Shown piece by piece: positions 33,168 through 41,190 of a stretch of 45,291 bases of DNA. Source of the stretch: Chloroflexota bacterium (GTDB taxonomy: Bacteria; Chloroflexota; JAJPGV01). The position numbers and the translations under genes are program-made. The stretch covers positions 1 to 45,291 of the forward strand of contig JAJPGV010000042.1 of assembly GCA_021325635.1 (NCBI GenBank), read 5' to 3'. Below the pieces are notes generated by a model. It was not told where the DNA came from, ran no database searches, and worked only from the letters and a program-made list of their open reading frames with translations. Positions within the stretch are counted from its first letter, which is position 1, and every line of letters begins with the position of its first letter.

Positions 33168-34919
33168 TTATCGCCGGGGAGAAAGAAGCGCTCGGGCGAT
33201 GCCCGCGACGAGTCCCAGGCTTGCGGCCAGGAGGATCGACAGCGCCGCGGCCGCGGGCAGGTTGGGTGTGGTCCAGAAGTTCCAGATCAGCGCCGCAACG
33301 ACCAGGTTGCCGGTCGTGCCCAGCATCAGCGGGAAGGTGAAGTCGCGCATGCTGTGCGTGGCGACCCACACCCAACCGTTAGCCATGGCCGGCTTGAGCA
33401 GCGGCAGCACGATGGCCCGGATGGTTTGCCAGCCGCCCGCGCCGTGCACCGCGGCCGACTCCTCCAGCTCGCGCTTGACCTGCATCAGCGAAGCGATGAG
33501 CGTTCGGTTGCCGTAAGCCAGGTAGGCCGTGACCTGGCCCAGCATGATGATGGCCACCGTGCCATAAATCGGCGTTCGGGCGTACAGCAGCAGCACGCCC
33601 AGGGCCATCAGGACGTGTGGGATGGCGAGCGGGGTGAAGGCCATGCCTTCGAGCAGGCGGACCGATCGCAGGCGGATGCGCACGCAGGCCCAGGCAATCA
33701 GCAGTGACAGCCCCATGACGAGCGTCGCGGTGCCGGCGAGCAGGACGACGGTATTGATAGCCGCCGTGACGACGCGCTGGTTATGCAGGACGCTGCCGTA
33801 GGCGGCCAGCGACAGCGACTGCAGCGCCTGGCCCGATGGCGCCTGGTAAAAAGGCAGCAGACTGGCCCACAGCAGCAGGCCCAGCGGCGCGAGGACTGCC
33901 ACCAGCAGGTACCCCAGCACGAAGGCCGTGGCCGGGACCGTCCAGACGCCGAGCTGAGCTCGCTTGGGCCGGTAGCCCTTGCCGGTTACCACCTGAAAGC
34001 GCTCGGAATGGCGTGACGTTCGGATGAACACCGTCATCAGCAACAGGCCCAGCGCGAGCGTGATCAAGGCATAGGCCGAGGCCAGGCCATAGTCGGGTGG
34101 CCCGCCGCCTGGTTGAGTGAGCAGGAACACGCGTGTGCTGAGCACGAGTGTCTGGCTTGGCAGGCCGAGGGCCAGCGGCACTTCGAACGTCTGGCTCACC
34201 GCCACGGCGTAGTACATCAGCACCGACAGCAGCCCCGGCAGCATCAGCGGCAGCAGGATGCGCCGCCAGATGGTGGGCGTCCTCGCACCCGCGGTCTGGG
34301 CCGCTTCCTCGAGGCTGGCGTCGATGCGCCCGACGAGCGGCGAGAGCATGTAGAACATGCTGGGACAGATACCCAGGCCGGTCACGAACACCATGCCCCA
34401 CAAGCTGTAGCCGTTCAGTGGTCCTTCGCTCGCATCGGAGCCGCTGATCGCGCGCAGCAGGGTGTTCGCAAGTCCGATGCGGGGCGACAGCCACAGCGTC
34501 CAGCCGAGGGCGGTGATCATCGGTGGGAGCCCCAGCGTCACCGCCTGCCCCACGTAGACCAGGCGCCGCAGAGGCAGGTCCGTGCGCTCTATCAGCCAGC
34601 TCAGCGCCAGGGCCAGCACGCCACCGAAACAGATGCTGCCCGCGCTGTACGTCGCGGTGTTGATCAGCAGCCGCAGCGTCGCCGGGCTGCTGAACACGGC
34701 CACGAAGTTCCGGATGGTGAGCGCTGCCGGATCCCACGGCATGGTACCAGCCGGCTTGAGGCTCGCGAGCAGCAGCAGCGCCAGCGGACCGGCGATCAGC
34801 AGCCCCGTCAGGACGAGTAGTCCGGCAACGAGGCTTCCCGACGGGCCCAGCCGGAACGCCTTCATCTTTTCCGGCCAACCTACCTTCGGGGCCGGCGAGA
34901 CCCCTACCACGCTGCTCAT
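33168..34919 (-). CDS. Double-length ABC transporter permease (two fused halves)
   Basis: About 583 residues with two six-helix halves and two EAA loops (EEAAQTAGARTPTIWRRILL and EESAAVHGAGGWQTIRAIVL). It is paralogous to the permeases at 24163 and 42284, all sharing VVTGKGYRP-like or SGRYRP-like linkers between the halves. The frame is open to 35090, but that would overlap the divergent lipoprotein gene; ATG 34919 (MSSVVGVSPAP) or ATG 34865 (MKAFRLGPSG, just before the first membrane helix) are better, neither with a clear ribosome binding site. The divergent lipoprotein at 35061 is the likely partner. No ATPase is nearby. Confidence 0.88.
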   Translation of the reverse strand: MSSVVGVSPAPKVGWPEKMKAFRLGPSGSLVAGLLVLTGLLIAGPLALLLLASLKPAGTMPWDPAALTIRNFVAVFSSPATLRLLINTATYSAGSICFGGVLALALSWLIERTDLPLRRLVYVGQAVTLGLPPMITALGWTLWLSPRIGLANTLLRAISGSDASEGPLNGYSLWGMVFVTGLGICPSMFYMLSPLVGRIDASLEEAAQTAGARTPTIWRRILLPLMLPGLLSVLMYYAVAVSQTFEVPLALGLPSQTLVLSTRVFLLTQPGGGPPDYGLASAYALITLALGLLLMTVFIRTSRHSERFQVVTGKGYRPKRAQLGVWTVPATAFVLGYLLVAVLAPLGLLLWASLLPFYQAPSGQALQSLSLAAYGSVLHNQRVVTAAINTVVLLAGTATLVMGLSLLIAWACVRIRLRSVRLLEGMAFTPLAIPHVLMALGVLLLYARTPIYGTVAIIMLGQVTAYLAYGNRTLIASLMQVKRELEESAAVHGAGGWQTIRAIVLPLLKPAMANGWVWVATHSMRDFTFPLMLGTTGNLVVAALIWNFWTTPNLPAAAALSILLAASLGLVAGIARALLSPRR

Positions 34920-35023
34920 GGCTGCTGGCGAAAGCCGGCGCGAGATACGAATGGCTGCCGGGGGCTGAAGCTTGTCTCGTCTGTCATCGTCTGAGGGACT
35001 TCGTGGGCCTGTCCCTGCGGCAG

Positions 35024-35029
35024 TATAAT
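35024..35029 (+). promoter_or_regulatory. Perfect -10 hexamer upstream of the lipoprotein-led catabolic operon
   Basis: TATAAT at 35024-35029 would start transcription near 35036, 25 nt before ATG 35061. The expected -35 region (around 35001) has no similarity to TTGACA, so an activator may be needed. The 141-nt gap also has to hold the promoter of the divergent permease. Confidence 0.4.
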
Positions 35030-35060
35030 CGCGCCCATCACCTCGCCTTGGAGGCCCGCT

Positions 35061-36221
35061 ATGCCGCGCAGGCACCGGGGACTCGTCCACGTCCCTACTT
35101 TCCTCGTACTGTTGGGCCTAACCGGTTGCGGGGCAGCGGCCACGGCCCCATCCGCGCCGCCCGCTTCCACGGCAGGCTCGGCTAAGCCGGCGGGCTCGAG
35201 CGCCGCCGCCGGCGCTTCCGCCGCCGGTGCCTCCTTCGCCGCCGTGTTGGAGGGCGCCAAGAAGGAAGGCAAGGTGGTGAGCTGGGGGCTGTTCCCGATT
35301 GAGGCCGACGGTCCCAAGGTGCAGCAGGCATTCAATCAGCGCTTCGGCACGAACATCCAGCTCGAGATCAACCCTGTTGCCGCCACTGAAGTGAACGGTC
35401 GGGTTACCGCCGAAGCGCAGGCCGGGCGCTACAACGTGGACGTCATCCCCACGGCCGAGAGCGGACGGGAGGCCGACCTCGTGCAGCGCGGCTTGGTCGC
35501 CAAGACCGATTGGGTGGGGTTGTTCGGCAAAGAGCTGCCCGACATCCAGGAAGCCGCCGCCGAGACGCTGCCAACCCTGCAGGGCTACGGGCCCAAGTTC
35601 TACGACGCCGGGTATGCGCTGGTCTATAACACTAAGCAGGTCAAGCCGGCCGACCTGCCGTCGCGCTTCGCCGATCTGACCGATGCCAAGTACAGGGGCA
35701 AGCTGGCGCTGATCGCGGATGGTAGTCCCTTCCAGCTGCTGGCCGTCGATCCTGGCCTTGAGCCGGCAGGGGCGGAGCAGCTGCTCACGTCCCTGGCAGC
35801 CAACAAGCCGCTGCTGCAGTCCAGCGCGCCCACCGTCGTCGACGTCGTGTCGCGTGGGGAGGTGCCGTTCGGCATTGCCGACTACCTGACGATCCTCACC
35901 GGCAAGGCTAACGGTCAGCCGGTGGACATCCGCATCCTGGACTACATTCCTTCTGACTCGCGCTACATGGTGCCGATGGCCAGGGCGCCACATCCCAACG
36001 CCGCGCTCCTGTACGGCGCATGGGTGGTCACCGAGGGCATGCCGCTGTTTGGAGAGCTGAAGCACACCTTTCGCCTGACGCAGCCCAACAACCCCCTCAG
36101 TCAGGTCATTCAGGAGCAGAACCCCAGCGCCAAGCGGGTCCTGCCCAAGGACGAGGCTGACGTGGCCAAGGTCAACGACTTTCGCGCCAAGGCGAGCGCG
36201 ATTCTGACTGGCGCGAAGTGA
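35061..36221 (+). CDS. Iron(III)-type (family 1) solute-binding lipoprotein
   Basis: 386 residues. The signal ends in a lipobox (LLGLTGC) and an Ala/Ser/Gly-rich linker follows. The mature domain (FAAVLEGAKKEGKVVSWGLF, DAGYALVYNTKQVKPADLPS, MARAPHPNAALLYGAWVVTE) is of the AfuA/FbpA-like class that also includes binding proteins for aromatic acids. GGAGG stands 6 nt before ATG 35061. It is the first gene of a long plus-strand operon of ring-oxidation genes and divergent from a double permease, so a role in uptake of that pathway's aromatic substrate is a good guess. Confidence 0.87.
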   Translation: MPRRHRGLVHVPTFLVLLGLTGCGAAATAPSAPPASTAGSAKPAGSSAAAGASAAGASFAAVLEGAKKEGKVVSWGLFPIEADGPKVQQAFNQRFGTNIQLEINPVAATEVNGRVTAEAQAGRYNVDVIPTAESGREADLVQRGLVAKTDWVGLFGKELPDIQEAAAETLPTLQGYGPKFYDAGYALVYNTKQVKPADLPSRFADLTDAKYRGKLALIADGSPFQLLAVDPGLEPAGAEQLLTSLAANKPLLQSSAPTVVDVVSRGEVPFGIADYLTILTGKANGQPVDIRILDYIPSDSRYMVPMARAPHPNAALLYGAWVVTEGMPLFGELKHTFRLTQPNNPLSQVIQEQNPSAKRVLPKDEADVAKVNDFRAKASAILTGAK

Positions 36222-36306
36222 GGGCGGGCTCGGGACGAAGCCGCGCTATCGTGCGCCGCGCCCCTGATACCGCCGTTGGTGACCAGATTTCAGCGAGGTG
36301 ATCCTT

Positions 36307-37434
36307 ATGGCTAACGACAAGCTCTTTTCGGCCGACTCTCACGTCAGCGAGCCGCTGGACCTGTGGGTCGAACGGCTCGATCAACGCTTCCGAGATCGGG
36401 CGCCGCACATGGAAGAGCTCCAGGAGGACGGCCAGAAGAAGGAGTTCTGGGTATTCGAGGGCTTTCCGCCGCATCGCCTGGGCGTTGGCATCGCCGCCGC
36501 CTCGTTGACGGGCGACCGAAATGAGTTCGAGAACCGCCGCGGCAGCTACGCCAACGCCCGCCCGGGAGGTTGGGATCCCGCTGAGCGGCTTAAGGACCAG
36601 GACGTCGACGGACTGGATGGCGAGGTGCTCTACACCACCTTAGGCTTCCGCCTGTTCTGGCTGGCCGACGCCGATCTGCAGCGCGCCTGCTTCCGCGCGT
36701 ACAACGACTGGATCGCCGAGTATTCGAGCCACGACCCGCGGCGCCTGGTCGGTCTGGCGCTGATCTCGCTGACCGACGTTGGCCTGGCGGTGGAGGAGAT
36801 GACCCGCTGCGCCAAGCTGGGCCTCAAGGGCGCGGTGATCTGGAACTCAGCCCCGGACGAGCGGCCATACACCTCGCCGGAGTACGACCCCTTCTGGGCC
36901 GCGGCGCAGGAGCTCAACGCGCCCGTCAGCCTGCACTCGCTCACCGGCCATCACGAAAGCCGCTCGCCGATGAACTGGTACCTGCACAACGTGGTCATGC
37001 ACCACGAGATCGAGCGCACGCTGTCGGACTTCATCCTGTCCGGCGTGCTGGAGCGCTTTCCCCGGCTGAAGATCGTCTCAGTGGAGAACCAGGGCGGCTG
37101 GATACCCTACTTCCTGCTGCGGCTGGACCGCGCGGCCACAACCGGGCGCTGGAGCTTTCCGACGCGGCTCACCATGACGCCCACCGAGTACTTCCGCCGC
37201 CAGATCTTCGCCACGTACATCGACGATCCCATCTCGATCCATGACCTGGACCTCATCGGCGCCGACAACCTCATGTGGTCATCCGACTATCCGCACCACC
37301 AGTCCACCTGGCCGCGCTCTCAGGAGATCGTCCGCCGTGACTTCGACGGCTGCGCCCCGGAGCTCAGGCGCAAGGTCGTGCGCGACAACGTGCTGAAGCT
37401 GTACGACCTTGCCGGCGTGCTCGAGGCCGTTTGA
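36307..37434 (+). CDS. Amidohydrolase-2 family protein in the ring-cleavage operon
   Basis: 375 residues beginning FSADSHVSEPLDLWVERLD. Landmarks are VSLHSLTGHHE, LKIVSVENQGGWIPYFLLRL, NLMWSSDYPHHQSTWPRSQE with the catalytic Asp, and LRRKVVRDNVLKLYDL. ATG 36307 is chosen over GTG 36298 since GAGGTG lies 6 nt before it. The stop codon directly abuts the ATG of the LigB-type gene (TGA-ATG), so both are translated together. In protocatechuate 4,5-cleavage pathways amidohydrolases act after the LigB-type dioxygenase (LigI lactonase, LigJ hydratase), so this protein could act on its ring-opened product. That assignment is inference. Confidence 0.84.
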   Translation: MANDKLFSADSHVSEPLDLWVERLDQRFRDRAPHMEELQEDGQKKEFWVFEGFPPHRLGVGIAAASLTGDRNEFENRRGSYANARPGGWDPAERLKDQDVDGLDGEVLYTTLGFRLFWLADADLQRACFRAYNDWIAEYSSHDPRRLVGLALISLTDVGLAVEEMTRCAKLGLKGAVIWNSAPDERPYTSPEYDPFWAAAQELNAPVSLHSLTGHHESRSPMNWYLHNVVMHHEIERTLSDFILSGVLERFPRLKIVSVENQGGWIPYFLLRLDRAATTGRWSFPTRLTMTPTEYFRRQIFATYIDDPISIHDLDLIGADNLMWSSDYPHHQSTWPRSQEIVRRDFDGCAPELRRKVVRDNVLKLYDLAGVLEAV

Positions 37435-38505
37435 ATGGGCGACGTCCTGGGCCTCGGGCTGAGCCACTTTCCGGGCTTCGTGTACGACGACAGCGACATG
37501 GTCATGCGGGTCAAGCACACGCTGCGCAGCAGCCGCATCCCCGAGGAGCTGAAAGATCCCGGCAGCTGGCCGGCGCAGATGCAGGAGGAGTGGGGCACCG
37601 ACGAGGGCACGGCCTTCGCCGGCCGCCACCGGCAGCAGTTCGTGGCCGGTGTTCGCCGCTTGCGGGCGGCGCTCGACGAATTCAAGCCCGACTGCCTGGT
37701 GATCTTCGGCGACGACCAGTATGAGAACTTTCACGAGGACATCGTGCCGCCCTTCTGTGTCTACGCCTCGGAGCTGTTCGAGACGCGGCCCTTCCTCAAG
37801 GGACGCGGCCGAGCGGAGCAGCCGCCCAACGTCTGGGGCGAGCCCAACGACAAGCTGTTCGCTGTCAAGGGACACAGCCGGGCGGCGCGGCAGCTGACCC
37901 GATCGCTGCTCAACCAGGGCTTCGACATGCCCTACGCTTACAAGACCCTGCACTACGAAGGGCTGGGCCACGCCTTCATCCGCGCGGTTCTGTACCTAGA
38001 CTACGACCGCACCGGGTGGGACTATCCGATCATTCCCTTCCACGTCAATGCCTATGGCTCGGGTCTGGTGCGGAATCGGGGCGGCTCTCAACACCTGTTC
38101 TCGGAAGGGGACGAGGCAGAGGATCCGCCGGCGCCCTCGCCCCGCCGCTGCTTCGAGCTTGGCCAGGCGATTGCGCGAACCTTCAAGGACAGCCCCTGGC
38201 GGGTAGCCCTGGTCGGCTCTTCCAGCTGGTCCCACGCCTTCCTGACCGAGAAGAACCACTGGCTGTATCCCGACGTACCGTCAGATCGTCAGCGCTTCGA
38301 GGAGCTGCGCTCCGGCAACCTGCTGGCCTGGCGGGACCGTTCGTTGGAGGACGTGGAGCAGACGGGCCAGCACGAGTGGCTTAACTGGGTGCCGATGGTC
38401 GGCGCCATGTTCGAGCTGGGCCAGCGCGCCTCCTGGTGCGACCTGGCCGAGAGTTATCTTATGAATTCGAGCAAGTGCGCGGCGATTTTCCCGCCCGCTG
38501 GCTGA
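37435..38505 (+). CDS. LigB-superfamily (class III extradiol dioxygenase-like) protein
   Basis: 356 residues, paralogous along its whole length to the protein at 29050-30105. His11 (LGLSHFPGF) matches the first metal His; LVIFGDDQYENF (Gln95) again has Gln in place of the second His. DYPIIPFHVNAYGSG and LVGSSSWSHAFLTEKNHWLY are the later conserved blocks. ATG 37435 follows the amidohydrolase stop without gap, so it depends on translational coupling and has no own ribosome binding site. The next gene is a Rieske oxygenase, 22 nt on. Ring cleavage of a dihydroxylated product is the expected step if the metal site is functional. Confidence 0.83.
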   Translation: MGDVLGLGLSHFPGFVYDDSDMVMRVKHTLRSSRIPEELKDPGSWPAQMQEEWGTDEGTAFAGRHRQQFVAGVRRLRAALDEFKPDCLVIFGDDQYENFHEDIVPPFCVYASELFETRPFLKGRGRAEQPPNVWGEPNDKLFAVKGHSRAARQLTRSLLNQGFDMPYAYKTLHYEGLGHAFIRAVLYLDYDRTGWDYPIIPFHVNAYGSGLVRNRGGSQHLFSEGDEAEDPPAPSPRRCFELGQAIARTFKDSPWRVALVGSSSWSHAFLTEKNHWLYPDVPSDRQRFEELRSGNLLAWRDRSLEDVEQTGQHEWLNWVPMVGAMFELGQRASWCDLAESYLMNSSKCAAIFPPAG

Positions 38506-38527
38506 CTGTCTGAGGAGACTGATACAC

Positions 38528-39877
38528 ATGGGCCTGCGTCGAACGCTGACTAAGGTGCTGGGTGGCTATCCCGGCGGCTGGCGCAAGTATGCGCGCGGCA
38601 GCCAGGGCAGTGAGACTCCGCCCTTCGTGCAGCCCAATAACCGGGACGATCGCCGCAGCGCCATCCCCGCGCTGGGCCTTCGCCAGTACTGGTATCCGGC
38701 CCTTCCGGCCAGGGACGTCGGCTGGCGCAAGCCTGTGGGCCTCAGGCTGCTGGGCACCGACCTGGTGCTGTTTCGGGGCAAGGACGGCGAGATCAAGGCG
38801 TTGTGGGACTACTGTCCCCATCGCGGCGCCTATCTGTCCTGGGGAGACTGCTTCTGGAAGGGCTACGTCAGCTGCCCCTACCACGGCGCGACGTTCGACG
38901 GCACGGGGGAGTGCGTCGAGTTCATCACTGAAGGGCCGGACTCCAAGATGGTGGGCCGGATGAAGGCTCGCGTCCATCCGACGCGAACCCTCAAGGGCAT
39001 CGTGTTCGTTTGGATGGGCGAGGGCGAGCCGGTGCCGATCGAAGATGACGTGCCGCCGGAGTTCTTTCAGAAGAAGGCGTTGGTCCAGTCCGCCTTCCGT
39101 TACTGGAAGTGCAACTGGATGATCGCCCTGGAGAACACGGGCGATGCCCACAACATGTTCTACGTGCACCGCGACTCTTTCCGCCAGCTTCGTACGCGCA
39201 CCGGCGGCCGGCCGCGAACGCCGGTGGGTTACCGGGTGAAGATCGTCGACAACGTGGCGGTGCAGCGGCTGAACAAAGGCGACCTCAAGGGCACTGAAGG
39301 CCACTACGAGGTGAACGGCAAGCTGCCGCAGCAGCTCTACCATCCACGAGTCGGAGCCTACTGGCCCAAGCATCGATGGCGGCTGCTGTGGAGCTGGATC
39401 TTCGAGCCCTTCGAGCGGCGGCGGCTGCGCAAGCCCCGGATTCAAAACCCCGAGCGCTGGGAGGGGCAGCGTCTGCCTGGGATGGTGCGCAACAATCACC
39501 ATACCCACATGTACACGCGCTGGGGCGTCCCGGTGGAATCCAACCTGACGCGCGCCGTGTACTTCTACACCACCTGGCCCAGGACCTGGTGGGGCCAGAT
39601 CTACGACCGGCTGGCCTTTGCCCTGGTGCTGAAGTGGATGTACTTCTTCAACTTCTCGGATCAGGACTACGACGCGATGCGCTCGGTGCGCTACCAGTAC
39701 CCGGAATTCCTGTCCTCCACGGATAACCCGGTGGTGGCGCTGCGCAAGCTCGTGACCGAGCACGCGCGCGGGATCAAGCGCGAAGCGGAGATCGCCGAGG
39801 AGACGACCGCTGAGCAGATGGTCCGCGAAGCCGATCGCCTGCTGGGCGTGAGTGGCGAGGTGGGAACGCAGCGATGA
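38528..39877 (+). CDS. Rieske non-haem iron oxygenase, large subunit
   Basis: 449 residues. Rieske motif: Cys96-x-His98 (DYCPHRGAYLSW) and Cys116-x2-His119 (VSCPYHGATFDG). Mononuclear iron site: ENTGDAHNMFYVHRD with His208 and His214. The protein is longer than phthalate-dioxygenase-type enzymes because of a hydrophobic/aromatic C-terminal part (TTWPRTWWGQIYDRLAFAL, WMYFFNFSDQDY), in which it recalls membrane-associated Rieske enzymes of the PaO/Tic55 and ketosteroid hydroxylase groups. GAGGAG is about 10 nt before ATG 38528. A Rieske ferredoxin gene follows directly in the same frame, and a cis-diol-dehydrogenase-like SDR after it, supporting a ring dihydroxylation. A reductase is missing from the operon. 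Confidence 0.92.
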   Translation: MGLRRTLTKVLGGYPGGWRKYARGSQGSETPPFVQPNNRDDRRSAIPALGLRQYWYPALPARDVGWRKPVGLRLLGTDLVLFRGKDGEIKALWDYCPHRGAYLSWGDCFWKGYVSCPYHGATFDGTGECVEFITEGPDSKMVGRMKARVHPTRTLKGIVFVWMGEGEPVPIEDDVPPEFFQKKALVQSAFRYWKCNWMIALENTGDAHNMFYVHRDSFRQLRTRTGGRPRTPVGYRVKIVDNVAVQRLNKGDLKGTEGHYEVNGKLPQQLYHPRVGAYWPKHRWRLLWSWIFEPFERRRLRKPRIQNPERWEGQRLPGMVRNNHHTHMYTRWGVPVESNLTRAVYFYTTWPRTWWGQIYDRLAFALVLKWMYFFNFSDQDYDAMRSVRYQYPEFLSSTDNPVVALRKLVTEHARGIKREAEIAEETTAEQMVREADRLLGVSGEVGTQR

Positions 39878-39892
39878 GGCGGTTCGTCCCTG

Positions 39893-40210
39893 CTGTCTGA
39901 ATTCGTTCACGTAGCTCGAACGTACGAGCTGTCTGACGGGGAGATGACGCTGGTCAGCGCACATGGCGAGGAGCTGCTGCTGGCCCGCCGCGGCGATGAG
40001 TTCTTCGTCCTGGACAGCGTCTGCAGCCATGCCCTGGGGTACCTGGACCAGGGGACGCTGGTCGGCTGTGAGATCGAGTGTCCGCTTCACGATGGTCGCT
40101 TCGATCTCCGGACCGGTCGAGCCACCCGCGATCCGGCTGTGGACCCCATCCGCGCCTACCAGGTCCGCGTCGAAGGCACCGCCATCCTCGTCGGCCCAGC
40201 CAAATCCTAG
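39893..40210 (+). CDS. Rieske-type [2Fe-2S] ferredoxin, probable CTG start
   Basis: The first ATG (39944) would remove the conserved opening strand. The frame upstream reads SEFVHVARTYELSDGE, exactly like the N-terminus of bacterial Rieske ferredoxins, and is open back to the stop of the oxygenase gene (TGA 39875-39877) with no ATG, GTG or TTG. CTG 39893, or CTG 39890 seven nt behind AGGCGG, are the likely starts; from 39893 the protein has 105 residues, a standard length. Cluster ligands are Cys44-x-His46 (SVCSHALG) and Cys63-x2-His66 (ECPLHDGRFD). It would pass electrons to the oxygenase. It is in the same frame as the oxygenase, only the TGA and five codons away, so UGA readthrough to a fusion cannot be excluded. 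Confidence 0.88.
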   Translation: MSEFVHVARTYELSDGEMTLVSAHGEELLLARRGDEFFVLDSVCSHALGYLDQGTLVGCEIECPLHDGRFDLRTGRATRDPAVDPIRAYQVRVEGTAILVGPAKS

Positions 40211-40286
40211 GGCTCGGGACGCGAAGAAGGTTTATGCTGTCCGAGCCTGAGTTGGGCGAATGACACCTACGCAAGGAGAAGGATCG

Positions 40287-41120
40287 TTGTCGGACGGAGT
40301 GGCGCTGGACCCGCGGGCATGCGGCGCCAAGAGATTCGCGGACAAGGTGGCCATCGTGGCCGGTGCGGGACAGGGCATTGGACGGGCGACCGCCCGGCGC
40401 TTGGCCCAGGAAGGCGCGATCGTCGTCGTCGCGGACGTGGTGGCATCCAGCGCCGAGCGCGTCCGGCGTGAGATCCAGGAATTCGGCGGGTACAGCAGCA
40501 TGTTCGTCGGCGATCTGTCCAAGCGCGACGTTGCCGTGGACCTCATGCGCCATGCTAAGGAGCAGCATGGCCGCATCGACGTGCTCGTGAACATTGTCGG
40601 TGGGACCATCTGGGCGCAGCCGTTCACCAGCTACACCCCCGAGCAGATCGAGGCCGAGGTGAACAAGTCCTTCTGGCCGCCGATCTGGTGCACCTGGGCC
40701 GCGCTGCCGTACATGGTGGAGCAGCGATCGGGCGCCATCGTCAGCATGGGATCGCACTCGGTGGTCAGCGTGGATCGGGTGCCCTACGCTGCGTCGAAGG
40801 GCGGTGTGATTGCCATGACCACCTCGCTGGCTAAAGAGGTGGCCAAGTACGGCATCCGTGTGAACTGCGTGGCGCCCCACGCCACGGTGGCGGCCGATCG
40901 AGTGACGCCTCGCAATCCCGAGGACAAGCTGCGCACTGCCGAGGAGCAGGCGGCGCATGATGCGGTGCTGAACGAGCGACGTATGCGCGAGATCCCCATG
41001 GGCCGCACCGGCGTGCCCGAGGAGCAGGCCTCGGCGATCGCCTTCCTCGCGTCCGACGACGCGTCGTTTATCACCGGCCAGGTGCTGCCCGTTGGCGGTG
41101 GGGCCACCTTCCCGTTCTGA
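40287..41120 (+). CDS. Short-chain dehydrogenase/reductase, cis-dihydrodiol-dehydrogenase-like
   Basis: 277 residues. The nucleotide site is VAIVAGAGQGIGRATARRLA; the acidic residue after the second strand (VVADVV) suggests NAD preference. The catalytic set is Ser in VSMGSHS, Tyr-x3-Lys in YAASKGG, with a normal C-terminal GQVLPVGGGATF. TTG 40287 is taken as start because AAGGAGAAGG stands 8 nt before it; ATG 40260 in the same frame has no site. Family members such as BenD re-aromatise cis-diols made by Rieske dioxygenases, which suits the position behind the oxygenase and ferredoxin. Other SDR activities are possible. Confidence 0.87.
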   Translation: MSDGVALDPRACGAKRFADKVAIVAGAGQGIGRATARRLAQEGAIVVVADVVASSAERVRREIQEFGGYSSMFVGDLSKRDVAVDLMRHAKEQHGRIDVLVNIVGGTIWAQPFTSYTPEQIEAEVNKSFWPPIWCTWAALPYMVEQRSGAIVSMGSHSVVSVDRVPYAASKGGVIAMTTSLAKEVAKYGIRVNCVAPHATVAADRVTPRNPEDKLRTAEEQAAHDAVLNERRMREIPMGRTGVPEEQASAIAFLASDDASFITGQVLPVGGGATFPF

Positions 41121-41190
41121 TGGTCTTGTTGTTGTTGCGTTTCATCGCCCCACGGTTGGATCCCGTGAACTCTGATATCCAGGGAGAACA

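Noticed and set aside
33168-35090. A longer permease reading frame starting at 35090
   Set aside because: It would overlap the divergent lipoprotein start and the TATAAT; the added residues are Arg/Asp/Pro-rich and unlike permease N-termini.
38459-40090. A 543-codon open frame on the minus strand opposite the Rieske oxygenase and ferredoxin genes
   Set aside because: The plus-strand genes have clear cofactor motifs; the antisense protein is His/Arg/Val-rich with no recognisable motif and results from GC-rich codon usage.
41125-41140. A short run of TTG triplets before the decarboxylase-like gene
   Set aside because: Four copies only; too short to be a meaningful microsatellite or binding array.
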